A stretch of DNA of 64,000 nt from Microbispora triticiradicis (GCA_003260025.2 QFZU02000085.1:1-64000), one strand, 5' to 3'; shown: positions 50,504-60,117, counted from the first letter of the stretch. Notes: generated by a model from the letters alone, not told the origin. Numbers and translations are program-made.

Positions 50504-50711
50504 TCAAGGGAATTACGCCGATGTTCCCAACCCGCATACGGTCGTCGTCGCCGAGGGTCCGCCGCCTGTCTCGGTAGCACCCGTGCCTGCCGCCGCGACT
50601 CGGCTGTGAGCGCGCTCAGGTCGCGTCGCACGGCCAGGGCGGGCTGGTCACAGGACGCCCTGGCAAGCCTGTTCCAGGTCAGTCCCAAGTGCGCGACGCC
50701 ATGCTGGCGTC

Positions 50712-51254
50712 ATGGACCTGACCGAGGCTTTCGAGGGACTCACCACGACCGTGACCCCGGGGCGCCGCATGCCGGGCAAGATCGGGATGGGCATCCTCCT
50801 GATCTGCTGGCTCGCGCTCGGCGTGCTGCCGTTCGTGGCCGCGGTGCCGGACTTCCGGCTGGCGACCGGGAAGATCGGCACCCCCGGCACCCTCACCGTC
50901 GTCTCCTGCGTCTCCCTCGGCCAGGGACGGTACGACTGCAAGGGCAGGTTCGTCCCCGACGGCGGCGGAGACGCGGTCGCGGTGGCCGCCTCGCCCGACT
51001 CTGAGGCGGGGGACGTGACGCGGGCCCAGCTGACCCCCGAGGGCGACCGGGCGCTGCCGTCCGGCACGAAGGGCGTCCTGCGGGCCATGGCGCTTCCCGC
51101 CACCGGCCTCGCGGCGCTGGCCTTCCTGCCCTACGTCCTGCTGTACGTCTTCAAGGTCAGGCGGGGCCGCAGGACCGCCGTGATCGCGGGATCGGTGGTC
51201 GCCGCCCTGTCCCTGGTCCTGATCGTGGTCGGCCTGGCGGCCGCCTACTCCTGA
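50712..51254 (+). CDS. Membrane protein of unknown function (three membrane segments)
   Basis: 180 aa. One segment near the N-terminus (GILLICWLALGVLPFVAAV), an extracytoplasmic loop with two Cys (VVSCVSLGQGRYDCKGRF, possibly disulfide bonded), then two C-terminal segments (ALPATGLAALAFLPYVLLYVF; AVIAGSVVAALSLVLIVVGLA). Family not recognised. Not obviously in an operon. Confidence 0.65.
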   Translation: MDLTEAFEGLTTTVTPGRRMPGKIGMGILLICWLALGVLPFVAAVPDFRLATGKIGTPGTLTVVSCVSLGQGRYDCKGRFVPDGGGDAVAVAASPDSEAGDVTRAQLTPEGDRALPSGTKGVLRAMALPATGLAALAFLPYVLLYVFKVRRGRRTAVIAGSVVAALSLVLIVVGLAAAYS

Positions 51255-52215
<961 letters not shown>

Positions 52216-52230
52216 CCGCCTGGAGCCGAC

Positions 52231-52800
52231 ATGATCAGCGCGCGCGAAGTCGTCGAGCAAGCAGGCGTCGATGTCAATGGACTGATCGACCGGCTCACCT
52301 CCGCCGCCACAGCGGAGCTGAGCGCCGTCTACCGCTACACAATCCTGACCGCTTATCCGCTCGGTTTCGCCGATGAGGAACTACGCCAGATTCTCAAGGA
52401 CATCCGCGACGAGGATCGCCACCACTTCGACGCACTCGTCAACCGCATCTACGAACTGGACGGAACGCTTCCCGAGGACATCCGGCAGTTCCTGGGAAGC
52501 GGGCATGCGTCGCCGTGGGGAATCCCCGGCGACGCGCAGGATCCGGTCACGACACTCATCGAAGACGTACGACGCGCCGTTCACCCCTACGGCGGCCTGT
52601 GCGACCTCACCGAAGGCAGAGATCGACGCACCTTCGTGCTGGCCCAGGCGATCCGCAACGAGAAGGTCGAACACATGGCGTGGCTGGAAGAGTTCCTCAG
52701 CACAGGACCGCCTGCGCGCTTCCGCCCCGGCTTCCGCGGACGCTCCCCCTTCCTCTCCCGTCTGTCCATCGCTTCCGAGAGGACCGAACCAACGGCGTGA
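52231..52800 (+). CDS. Ferritin-like di-iron domain protein
   Basis: 189 aa; predicted four-helix bundle with carboxylate-bridged iron ligands: Glu29 (TAELSAVYRY), Glu61-x-x-His64 (EDRHHFD), and Glu144/Glu147/His148 (EKVEHMAW). Bacterioferritin/Dps relatives store iron or consume peroxide; the C-terminal 30 residues are a basic extension (RFRPGFRGRSPFLSRL). ATG at 52231 follows GGAGCC; co-transcribed with the channel gene. Codon choice looks somewhat less GC-biased than in neighbours. Confidence 0.78.
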   Translation: MISAREVVEQAGVDVNGLIDRLTSAATAELSAVYRYTILTAYPLGFADEELRQILKDIRDEDRHHFDALVNRIYELDGTLPEDIRQFLGSGHASPWGIPGDAQDPVTTLIEDVRRAVHPYGGLCDLTEGRDRRTFVLAQAIRNEKVEHMAWLEEFLSTGPPARFRPGFRGRSPFLSRLSIASERTEPTA

Positions 52801-52894
52801 CCTCATGACGCCGGCACTGCACCCGTCGCGGGAGTCGGATCGCGGTCGCACGGACGCGATCCGATCTCCTCCGCCGCCTCGGCCTGATCGAGCA

Positions 52895-54343
52895 TCACGA
52901 GCGGGGCCTGTCGTCCTTCCGCGCGGGTCGGTGGACGGTGAGGTCGCCGTACGGGCGCAGGAGCGTGGCCAGGTCGCCGGGTTTGTCACACAGGGTGGCG
53001 TCGAGGAAGGCCTTGGTCGCCGCCGTGGTGACGGACAGGCCTTCGGTGCGGCCCAGGGAGCCGACAACGGACGGCACCGGCGGCAGGTAGAGCGGCGCGT
53101 CGGCGAAGGTGAGGTGCGCCGCGCCGGGGACCGTGATCCGGTAGCTCTCCGACGTGCTCAGCGCGAGGATCCTGGTGAGACGAGGGATGTACGTCGGGTT
53201 GCCGGCCGGGTCGACGGGATGGGTGAGCGCGAGCACCGGCTGATGGTAGGGCCGGGGGGCGGGGTCGTACGGGTAGCCGTCCAGGTCGATCACCGCCGCG
53301 AACCGGGAGTCCTGGCGGGCGGCCCGCAGAGCGGCGCCTCCGCCGATGGAGTGCCCGGTCGCCGCCGCCCGCGTGGTGTCGAGCCGTCCGGTCAGCGGGC
53401 CGCGGATCTCGCCCCTGCCGAGGCGGCCGAGCTGGGTGAGGACGAAGCTGAGATCGGCGGCCCTGACCGCCGTCCAGCCGGTCGCGAGCCGTCTGTCCTC
53501 CTCGTCGTCGCCGGTGGCCACGACCCGCGTGCGGATGGTCCGTCCATCGTCGAGCACGACGGCGGCGGAGTCGTAGGGGTGGTCGAGGGCCGCGACGACG
53601 TAGCCGCGTCCGGCCAGTTCCTCCGCCCACGCGGTGTTCTGGGTGCGCACGCCTCCCAGGCCGGGAGAGAACAGCACGATCGGGAACCGCCCGGCCGCCG
53701 CAGGCGCGTCGTACACGGCGCCGGTGCGGGCACGGACCGCGTCATCGAGCAGGAAGGCGGGCACGCCGAGGTAGCCGGTCAGGCCGTCGGCGACCGTACG
53801 CGCCTCCCGCTCGGTGCGGCCGAGATACCGGGCACGGGGACCGGCCGTGTCCTTGGGCGCGGGATACCACAACTGGACCACGACCGTGCGGTGGTCGCCG
53901 GGCTCATCGGTCGCGGGCTCCGGGCGAGAGGCGTCGGTCCACTGCATCACCGCTGTGCCCACCGCGTACGGACCGGACGGCCCGGGGAACACGGGCACGG
54001 GCACCGCCCAGGCGGCGGCCGCGCTCGCACAAACCAGGCCGAGGCAGACCACGACTCCCGGCAGGGCGAGCCACCGTCTCACCCGCCGCGCCGGGCGTCC
54101 GGCGAGTACGGGCACGGCGAACGCGAGCGCGACCAGGGCACCGGCGAGCGCGGGCGCCATCTGCCAGCGCAACCCGCGCACGGTCAGCACGATCCCGGAC
54201 AGGGCGACGACCGCCGCCGCGGCGAGCGCGACCGGCCGCCGGGCTGAGGGCAAGCACCACCGCGACGACAGCAGGCCGACAACGCCCAGCACAAGCAGGA
54301 TCTCCAGGGGTGACGCGCCGATCCCCGCGACGGTTTCGATCAC
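52895..54343 (-). CDS. Membrane-anchored alpha/beta hydrolase (PAF-acetylhydrolase-like)
   Basis: 482 aa. Three or four N-terminal membrane segments (residues about 10-125) precede an extracytoplasmic alpha/beta hydrolase domain: VVVQLWYPA, FPIVLFSPGLGG (oxyanion loop), LDHPYDSA, ATGHSIGGGAAL (nucleophile Ser) and the late His (PGAAHLTFAD). This arrangement matches isoform II of platelet-activating-factor acetylhydrolase or dienelactone-hydrolase-like lipases. Substrate unknown. Start at 54343. Confidence 0.83.
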   Translation of the reverse strand: MIETVAGIGASPLEILLVLGVVGLLSSRWCLPSARRPVALAAAAVVALSGIVLTVRGLRWQMAPALAGALVALAFAVPVLAGRPARRVRRWLALPGVVVCLGLVCASAAAAWAVPVPVFPGPSGPYAVGTAVMQWTDASRPEPATDEPGDHRTVVVQLWYPAPKDTAGPRARYLGRTEREARTVADGLTGYLGVPAFLLDDAVRARTGAVYDAPAAAGRFPIVLFSPGLGGVRTQNTAWAEELAGRGYVVAALDHPYDSAAVVLDDGRTIRTRVVATGDDEEDRRLATGWTAVRAADLSFVLTQLGRLGRGEIRGPLTGRLDTTRAAATGHSIGGGAALRAARQDSRFAAVIDLDGYPYDPAPRPYHQPVLALTHPVDPAGNPTYIPRLTRILALSTSESYRITVPGAAHLTFADAPLYLPPVPSVVGSLGRTEGLSVTTAATKAFLDATLCDKPGDLATLLRPYGDLTVHRPARKDDRPRS

Positions 54344-54665
54344 GCGACCAATCGTTGATCACGCAGGCCGCTCACGCGTCCCCCTGGAGTCCCTGCTTTC
54401 GCGCGACCGCAGTCGCATCATCGTGCCGACAGCGATCCCGGAGTCTGATCCCATCGATCTGGGGGGCGACCACGAAGGTAGCCTGCAAACGGTTCACTCG
54501 ATCCTGTAGCGAGCCCTTCGGCAGGCACAAGCGCGCGCGACATGGTGCTGAGGAAAGTCGCCGAGCCGGTCATCATTCGTGTCGATCATGACCGACGGAC
54601 GACCCCGAGATCGGAAAAGGGCCCCGGAGGAACCTCCGAGATCCCTTCTCACCTGCAAAATCGTT
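54344..54665. other. Gap left of the integrated element
   Basis: About 320 bp with no supported gene. The only visible structure is a weak inverted repeat GGAGG/CCTCC around 54627-54640 next to the displaced tRNA end. Confidence 0.4.
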
Positions 54666-54710
54666 GTGGAGCTATGGGGATTTGAACCCCAGACCCCTTC
54701 GATGCGAACG
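54666..54710 (-). repeat. att-type direct repeat: displaced 3' end of tRNA-Ala
   Basis: 45 bp identical to 56415-56459, the 3' half of tRNA-Ala(CGC) from anticodon loop to discriminator base. The rest of a tRNA is missing: bases beyond 54710 diverge at once. This is the scar expected when a tyrosine-recombinase element integrates into a tRNA 3' end. Confidence 0.88.
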
Positions 54711-54908
54711 CGGGTTGTGCTTCCGCCTGCGATTCTGCGGCTGCCGTTCCGTGTCGTTCATTTCGCATGCGGTCTCTACTGTGCGCCATGAGACGGTCCG
54801 CGATCACTGTTCGCTGGATTTTCGCTGACTCCTGCGCCACCGGCCCGGCCTTCCCTCCGCGCGCGGCGACCGCTCGACTCGCCGCAACACCGAGGGCGCC
54901 GCCGGCGG

Positions 54909-55172
54909 CCGGGCCGGTGCTCAGCGCGATGGCCGACGTCCTCGGCCCCCCTGGGTGCTGGTCGCCGCCCTCACCGCCGTACAGCAGATCGCCCCCGCGA
55001 CCTGCTGTCCACGGTGTCCGCGACCGCCAACACCGTGCTGTTCGTCCCGACCGCTGTGGGGATGGCGTTCTGCGCCGGGCTCCTCGCCCTGACCTCCTAC
55101 CGTCCGGTGCTGTACGCAGCGGCGATCGCCGTTGCGTGCGGCCTGCGCCCTGGGCTCCTGCGGTCAGACTGA
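54909..55172 (+). pseudogene. Frameshifted membrane-protein remnant
   Basis: Hydrophobic coding-like text continues across three frames: AGPVLSAMADVLGPP, then +1-shifted WVLVAALTAVQQIA from 54952, then DLLSTVSATANTVLFVPTAVG... and GMAFCAGLLALTSYRPVLYAAAIAVACGL, ending in TGA at 55170-55172. Two frameshifts and a missing start mark it as broken. The text is reminiscent of PAP2-phosphatase-like membrane proteins, but this is a guess. Confidence 0.5.
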
Positions 55173-55258
55173 GCGCAACGACCATCGGCGGCGGTCACGA
55201 CGAGCTCCCGGTCGCCTGACGCCGGCCAACAGGACTCCCGAGCCCTGCCGAGCGGACA

Positions 55259-55729
55259 TCAGACACAGATCACGTAGACCTTGCCCCTGGCCTTCCTGGC
55301 GACGACCAGCCAGCCCGTCGGCGTGCCCTCCTTGGCCACGAAAGGAACACTCGCGATGATCTCGCGGCCGTTCTCCCCAAGCTCGTCGAAGAAGAATCCT
55401 CCACCCGTCGCGGTCTTCCCGTCGGGGCAGTAGACGAACTTGTTCCCCGAGCCGGGGAAGTTGAAGTCCGCAGTCTTGACGCTCGCCTTGACCGAGTCGG
55501 CCGGTCCCTGCGAGGGGTTCTCGTTCCACGAAAGCTGGCGTTCGCCGGCCCTGCACGTGGTCGTCTCGGCGACGATGCGTACGTCGCCCGACCTGTTCTT
55601 GACGCAAGCGTGGATGACATCGGAGTCCGAGGACGCGGCGGCGATGCCGCCCGCCGCGAAGAGGGACCCGGCGAGCACACCGACAGTCAAAGCAGCGATC
55701 GTGCGTCCACTGGAAGACTTGATGGCCAT
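55259..55729 (-). CDS. Small secreted protein of unknown function
   Basis: 156 aa. ATG at 55729 with AGGAGAGG upstream; signal peptide MAIKSSSGRTIAALTVGVLAGSLFAAGG. The mature part has paired Cys (VIHACVKNRSGDVRIV...TTCRAGERQLSWNE), a pattern common in actinobacterial secreted proteins annotated as collagen-like or hypothetical, then FVYCPDGKTATGGGFFFDELG and a final KVYVICV, where the last Cys may be disulfide bonded. It is the only apparently intact gene inside the integrated element, so it may be passenger cargo. Confidence 0.72.
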   Translation of the reverse strand: MAIKSSSGRTIAALTVGVLAGSLFAAGGIAAASSDSDVIHACVKNRSGDVRIVAETTTCRAGERQLSWNENPSQGPADSVKASVKTADFNFPGSGNKFVYCPDGKTATGGGFFFDELGENGREIIASVPFVAKEGTPTGWLVVARKARGKVYVICV

Positions 55730-55830
55730 GGGATACACCTCTCCTGAGAAACCCGCGCTCGCCGCGTTCACCTGCGAGGGCAGTCTGGGACGAGCCTCTT
55801 GCAATCGGCTTTCAGGGAGGTTGCTCTTGC

Positions 55831-56352
55831 CAGCTGCTCACCGCTCACCGTGACCGCTACGGGCCGGGGCCGCTCGGGGAGGTCTTCACGAACTCGGCCG
55901 GGGGCGCGCTCAGCCGTCACGTCTTCCGGGCTCGGGTCTGGCGCCCCTCCCTCGTCCGGTCCGGGCTCCTCGGCTCCGTCACGCCCCTCGGCTCCGAGCG
56001 CTTCCTCGGCAGCTGAACGGACCGCAAGGGCAATGAGCAGAGCGAGGTGTTCCGTGGCCGACAGGAAACGATCGCGCACATGGTCAAGCACGCGGGGGAA
56101 GGACTGAGGTTCCACGATCTCCGACGCTGCTACGCCACCTGGCTGATCTCTGATGGCGTACCGGTGAACGACGTGGCCGGCCTCCTCGAGCACGGCCAGA
56201 CCTCGACCACGCTCAACCACTACACACACCCCTCGCGGGAGCGGAACAGCCGGGCTCGGGCGGTCTTCGCCGACTTTTCGCTGACTGCCAGCAGCGGGAA
56301 CGAGGCGGTAGCCGTACCGGCCGGCCTCGACGTCGAACGGCCCGGTACGTAG
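55831..56352 (+). pseudogene. Tyrosine recombinase (integrase) C-terminal pseudogene
   Basis: In one frame: QLLTAHRDRYGPGPLGEVFTN..., VFRARVWRPSLVRSGLLG..., FLGS, then TGA at 56014 exactly where related integrases have Trp (GSW-TD), then TDRKGNEQSEVF..., GLRFHDLRRCYATWLISDG and TSTTLNHYTHPS. HDLRR carries the second catalytic Arg and NHYTH the Tyr nucleophile. The N-terminal two thirds, including the first Arg, are gone. One nonsense change plus truncation make it inactive. Confidence 0.85.
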
Positions 56353-56412
56353 CGGCACGGTTTTGAGCAGCGAAAAGGCCCGCCAGGTGGATCACCTGAC
56401 GGGCCTTCGTCG

Positions 56413-56489
56413 TGGTGGAGCTATGGGGATTTGAACCCCAGACCCCTTCGATGCGAACGAAGTGCGCTACCGGACTGCGCTATAGCCCC
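56413..56489 (-). tRNA. tRNA-Ala(CGC)
   Basis: The minus strand gives acceptor GGGGCTA/TAGCTCC (one G-U), anticodon stem CTTCG/CGAAG around TTCGCAT (anticodon CGC, codon GCG), T-arm with TTCAAAT, discriminator A and encoded CCA (56413-56415). Intact; its 3' half is the integration site of the adjacent decayed element and was supplied by the element's att site. Confidence 0.95.
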
Positions 56490-56539
56490 AACGACCTCGA
56501 CTAGATTAGCAAACTCCGTGGGGTGTTCGCGCCACCGGA

Positions 56540-57289
56540 TCAGTCTCCGGCCGCGCGCCGCCCGTCGGCGTACTGGTCGAAGACCTGCGAACGCTTGCGC
56601 GCCTCGAATTTGATGATCTCCGCCTCCCGGGTCAGGGCGGCCAGGGCGCGGCGGCGCTCCCGCTGCCTGCGCAGGTACGCCGCCCGCGCCCGCGCGGCCT
56701 TCTCCCGCTGCTCCCGGTCGGCGCGTACGGCCACGCGCAGCATGGCGAGGTAGCCGACGAGGAGCACGCCTGAGGGCGCGACCGCCCACCAGGGCATCAC
56801 GCGGACGGCCGCGGTGACCACGGAGGCCAGGACGAGCAGAACGCTCCACAAAAGGCGCCTGCGGCGCCGGGCGAGGATCCGGGCGCGGCGATAGGCGGCC
56901 ATCCTGCGGGCCCGCGCGTGCCTTTCGGCCGCCACCTGGTCCGCGGTGGCCTGGTCCGCGGAGCCGGCCGGAGCCGCGGACGCCGAGGCGGCGGAGTCCG
57001 GGGACGAGGTGGCCCTTACAGGCGGGGTGACGACCGTGTCGGCGTCGTTCTCCTCGACGCCGTCCTCGGCGCCCGGAGCGGAACCGTCTTCGGGGTCGGC
57101 TTCGAGGTCGGATTCTGGGCCGGATTCTGGGCCGGCCGAGGCGGCGGGCCGCTCGGACAGCGTGGTCGCCTCCGCCGCCGGGTCCTCGAAAAGGTCGTCG
57201 TCGGTGTGCCGGTCGCGGCGCAGCCACATGGGCAGTAGGACGCTGAGCCACATGACGACGATGGCGAGGTAGAGCACGGCGCTACCCAC
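56540..57289 (-). CDS. sepX: SepX/GLPR-like divisome membrane protein
   Basis: 249 aa. An N-terminal membrane segment with the conserved LYLAIVVMWLSVLLPMWLRRDR is followed by a long acidic disordered stretch (about 30-120), a basic helix (RMAAYRRARILARRRRRLLW), two closely spaced membrane segments, and a C-terminal basic coiled coil (REQREKAARARAAYLRRQRERRRALAALTREAE). This matches SepX of Streptomyces and GLPR of Corynebacterium/Mycobacterium (Rv0996 type), which link the gephyrin-like Glp (MoeA homologue) to FtsZ. The moeA/glp-like gene lies nearby (60592-61776), as in those genomes. GTG start with GGAGG 7 nt upstream. Confidence 0.75.
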   Translation of the reverse strand: MGSAVLYLAIVVMWLSVLLPMWLRRDRHTDDDLFEDPAAEATTLSERPAASAGPESGPESDLEADPEDGSAPGAEDGVEENDADTVVTPPVRATSSPDSAASASAAPAGSADQATADQVAAERHARARRMAAYRRARILARRRRRLLWSVLLVLASVVTAAVRVMPWWAVAPSGVLLVGYLAMLRVAVRADREQREKAARARAAYLRRQRERRRALAALTREAEIIKFEARKRSQVFDQYADGRRAAGD

Positions 57290-57638
57290 GCGCCCACCTC
57301 CGGATCAGCCTCCGGAACGCCGTACGGGCGGGTTTGGGGGCATGGTGAACACGTCCCTGCGCTCGTGTCGTCTGAGAGGTGTTCACGTCACGCACCGTAG
57401 GACCGCGTGTCGATGAATGACGAGCATTCGGTCCGGTGTGTCGCGAGATCGTCAAAGCTGTTCATGTAATTCGATCCCGCGGAAGCCGCGTGGTCCCGAC
57501 GGACCACGCGGATTCCTGGCCCGCCGACCGGGTCGCGATGGTTTCGCGGCGTTCCCGGCCGGCCGTCCCGGCCCGGACGATCAGTGCCTCAGCCGCACCA
57601 GGGCACTGACGGTACGCGGGCCTATGCGCCGGAGGAGA
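57290..57638. other. Gap with terminator hairpin
   Basis: 349 bp without a gene. It contains the sepX promoter (right part of the gap near 57290-57420) and the hairpin 57486-57511 that ends the secreted repeat-protein operon. Confidence 0.45.
57486..57511 (-). terminator. Terminator of the secreted repeat-protein pair
   Basis: CCGCGTGGTCC (57486-57496), loop CGAC, GGACCACGCGG (57501-57511): perfect 11-bp stem downstream of the genes ending at 57639 on the minus strand. Confidence 0.6.
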
Positions 57639-58205
57639 TCAGCCCTCGAAGTACACGGTGGCGAACCGGTAAGTGGTCTTGCCGTTCTCGTCCCCGTAAT
57701 GCGTGCGACCGGTCATGACCGTGCCGGTCTTCGCCTGCCACTTGTGGTTGCTCTCCGTGTACTGACCGGTCACGTCCCCGTTGGCCAGCCATACCTGCCG
57801 CCCCTGCCAGTACAGCGCGGCGCTGCGGTACCGGGTCTCGCCGTTCTCGTCGCCTTTGTGCCACCTGCCGACGACCACCTGGTGGTCCGGGGCGCTGTAG
57901 TCGGACCTGCTCTCCCTCTGCGCAGCGGTCCAGTCTCCGGCGTGTACCTCGACCACCTCGTCGTTGATCAGGATCCGGCTGCAGTAGTAGGTGGTCTGAT
58001 CTCCCTCGTCGCCGAAGTGGGAGCGGCCGGTGATCACCTGGTTCGTCGGGCAGGTGAACTGGGTGCCGGCCCCCTCCCACACGGTCCGGGTGTAAACGCT
58101 CTCCACTTTGATCGTCACGGCCGCCGAAGCGGGAGATGCCATGGTGGTGGCCGACAGAGCGGCGGCCACGGCGACGACGGACAGAGCCTTGCTGGACGTT
58201 CTCAC
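57639..58205 (-). CDS. Secreted GRxHxGDE-repeat protein B
   Basis: 188 aa, signal peptide to ASPASA. The mature part is built of three similar units, each centred on TGRSHFGDEGDQTTY, VGRWHKGDENGETRY and TGRTHYGDENGKTTY, followed by a Tyr/Arg strand. The first unit has two Cys (FTCPTNQVI, TYYCSRIL). Paralogue of the gene directly upstream (58226-58795), 20 bp away, so one operon. Family not recognised; the His-x-Gly-Asp-Glu cores could bind metal or carbohydrate. GTG start. Confidence 0.75.
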   Translation of the reverse strand: MRTSSKALSVVAVAAALSATTMASPASAAVTIKVESVYTRTVWEGAGTQFTCPTNQVITGRSHFGDEGDQTTYYCSRILINDEVVEVHAGDWTAAQRESRSDYSAPDHQVVVGRWHKGDENGETRYRSAALYWQGRQVWLANGDVTGQYTESNHKWQAKTGTVMTGRTHYGDENGKTTYRFATVYFEG

Positions 58206-58225
58206 AGTCTTCGGTGCCTTTCCTG

Positions 58226-58795
58226 TCAGCCCGCGACGGTCACGGTGGCGAACCGGTAGTAGCTGGTGCCGTTCTCGTCCCCGGTGTGCTTACGGCCGGT
58301 CATGACCGTGTTGGCCGGAGCCTGCCAGTCGTGGTTGCTCTCCCTGTACGGATCGCTGACTTCGCCGTTGGCCAGAAGCACCTGCTGGCCTCGCCAGTAC
58401 ATCGTGGCGGTGCGGTATCGCGTGTAGCCGTTCTCGTCGCCTTCGTGCCACCTGGCGGCGACGGCCCGGTGGTCGGGCGCGCTGAAGTCGGCCCTGCTCT
58501 CCTTCTGGCGGGCGCTCCATTCGCTGAGGTACACCCGGGCCTGCTCGCCGTTGATGAGGACGAAGCTGCAGGTGTAGGTGGTGAGGGCTTCCTCGTCGCC
58601 ATGGTGAGAGCGGCCGGTGAGCACCATGTTCGTCGGGCAGGTGACCGGGTCCCACGGCTCCAGCACGGTCTCGCTGTAGGCGGGCACGACCTCGATCCTC
58701 ACCGCCGCGGCGGACGCGGGTGCGGGAGCCGCCGCGCTCATGGCCGCCATGGCGGTCAGAGCGGCCGCCGCGGTGGATAACGCCTTTTTCCTCAT
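58226..58795 (-). CDS. Secreted GRxHxGDE-repeat protein A
   Basis: 189 aa, first gene of the pair; ATG at 58795 with GGGGAGA upstream and a signal peptide ending in PASAAA. Units: TGRSHHGDEEALTTY, AARWHEGDENGYTRY, TGRKHTGDENGTSYY; Cys pair in VTCPTNMVL and TYTCSFVL. The middle unit has lost the Thr/Val-Gly of TGR. About half of all residues match protein B, indicating tandem duplication on top of internal triplication. Confidence 0.75.
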   Translation of the reverse strand: MRKKALSTAAAALTAMAAMSAAAPAPASAAAVRIEVVPAYSETVLEPWDPVTCPTNMVLTGRSHHGDEEALTTYTCSFVLINGEQARVYLSEWSARQKESRADFSAPDHRAVAARWHEGDENGYTRYRTATMYWRGQQVLLANGEVSDPYRESNHDWQAPANTVMTGRKHTGDENGTSYYRFATVTVAG

Positions 58796-58907
58796 ACGGA
58801 TGTCTCCCCGTGATGCGGTTTCGCTTACGGCCACGAAGCATCACGGGGTCCACTGGTGATCCACTTGTGTCTCGGTTGCGATGGCGGCGAGGCACAGCCG
58901 CCGGCGC

Positions 58908-59549
58908 CTAACCGGGGCTGGGCTCGCTGCGGCGGGCGGCCGAGTTCATCGTGCGGCGCCACTGCACGAGCAGCCCGCGGGGCACGTCCTCCACGGTCAG
59001 CGCGTAGCAGATGTGGTCGCGCCAGGCGCCGTCGATGTGCAGCTGACGCCGGCGGATGCCCTCCTCGCGGAAGCCGAGCTTCTCCACGACCCGGCGGCTG
59101 GCCTGGTTCTCCGGCCGGATGTTGGCCTCCAGACGGTGTAAACCGGTGGTGAAGAAGCAGTGGTCCACGGCCATGGCGAGCGCGGTCGGGATGATGCCCC
59201 GCCCGGCCAGCCGGCCGTCCACCCAGTAGCCCACCTGGGCGGAACGGGCCGATCCCCACACGATCGCCCCCACGGTGAGCTGCCCGGCGAACCGCCCTTC
59301 GTACGTGACGACCCAGGGCATGGCCATCCCCTGGCGGGCCTCGCGGCGCAGCGTGCCGACCATCGAGACGTACGGCCCGAGACCGGTGCGGAACAGCGGG
59401 GTCTCCGGGTTGCTCGGCTCCCACGGGCGGAGCCACTCGGCGTTGCGCAGCCGGGTGTCGCGCCAGTCACGGACGTCACGCAGGCGCAGCGGCCGCAGCC
59501 CCACGGGTCCCTCGGTCAGGGACACCGGCCAGCCGCGAAGTCGATCCAT
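58908..59549 (-). CDS. rimJ: GNAT N-acetyltransferase (RimJ/RimL type)
   Basis: 213 aa. GNAT fold: VGLRPLRLRDVRDW (beta1), AQVGYWVDGRLAGRGIIPTALAMAVDHCFF (CoA-binding motif A, R/Q-x-x-G-x-G/A-like), LHRLEANIRPENQASRRVVEKLGFREEG (typical RimJ/RimL C-terminal signature). Acetylates protein N-termini, possibly ribosomal S5/L12. Position next to moaB/moeA/galU and sepX matches Mtb Rv0995 (rimJ). Confidence 0.9.
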   Translation of the reverse strand: MDRLRGWPVSLTEGPVGLRPLRLRDVRDWRDTRLRNAEWLRPWEPSNPETPLFRTGLGPYVSMVGTLRREARQGMAMPWVVTYEGRFAGQLTVGAIVWGSARSAQVGYWVDGRLAGRGIIPTALAMAVDHCFFTTGLHRLEANIRPENQASRRVVEKLGFREEGIRRRQLHIDGAWRDHICYALTVEDVPRGLLVQWRRTMNSAARRSEPSPG

Positions 59550-59610
59550 CCGTCAATCATCCACCGGAGAACGGTCAACGCGCCACGTGGGGGCGCCCGG
59601 CATCGAGCGG

Positions 59611-60117
59611 TCAGCGAACATGGTCGCCGCCGCGGATCTGGTCCACCACATGGGCCAGGATCGGGGCCAGCACGGCCATGCCGTCCCGTACGCCGCCGGA
59701 CGACCCCGGGAGGTTGACCACCAGCGTCCGGCCCGCCTGCCCGGCGAGGCCGCGGGACAGGATCGACGTCGGCACCTTCTCGCGGTTCACCTGTCGTACG
59801 GCCTCGGCGATGCCGGGGATCTCCCGGTCCAGGACGCGGCGGGTCATCTCGGGCGTGAGGTCGAGGGGTGTGACGCCGGTGCCGCCGGTGGTCACGATCA
59901 CGTCGTACCCCTCGCCGACTCCCTCGCGCAGCGCCGCCTCGACGGGCTCGCCGTCCGGGACCACCCGCGGGCCGTCCACCGGGTCGCAGCCCGCCTCCTT
60001 GAGGAGGGAGGCCAGCAGCGGCCCGGAACGGTCCTCGTACACGCCCGCGGACGCCCGGTTGGAGACGGTCACCACCAGCGCGCGCACGCCGCCCTCACTT
60101 CCGGTCGAGACGGTCAC
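59611..60117 (-). CDS. mog: Molybdopterin adenylyltransferase-like MogA/MoaB
   Basis: 168 aa. VTVSNRASAGVYEDRSGPLLASLL, VVPDGEPVEAAL, YDVIVTTGGTGVTPLDLTPEMTRRV (GGTG motif and molybdopterin-binding loop) and VNLPGSSGGVRDGMAVL are family signatures. Adenylates molybdopterin ahead of MoeA. Start uncertain: GTG 60117 (overlaps moaC by 23 bp) or GTG 60087 (8 nt after the moaC stop, GAGGG upstream). Confidence 0.9.
   Translation of the reverse strand: MTVSTGSEGGVRALVVTVSNRASAGVYEDRSGPLLASLLKEAGCDPVDGPRVVPDGEPVEAALREGVGEGYDVIVTTGGTGVTPLDLTPEMTRRVLDREIPGIAEAVRQVNREKVPTSILSRGLAGQAGRTLVVNLPGSSGGVRDGMAVLAPILAHVVDQIRGGDHVR

Larger units (their letters stand above)
54666..56459. mobile_element. Decayed integrative element in tRNA-Ala
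   Basis: About 1.8 kb bounded by the two 45-bp tRNA repeats. From the tRNA side inward it holds an integrase pseudogene (55831-56352), a secreted-protein gene (55259-55729) and a frameshifted membrane-protein fragment (54909-55172). No replication, transfer or excision genes remain, so it is immobile. Confidence 0.82.

Noticed and set aside
54767..55219. 150-codon open frame inside the integrated element
   Set aside because: The hydrophobic coding-like text switches among three frames here; this single frame is Pro/Arg-rich shadow, so a frameshifted pseudogene is the better reading.
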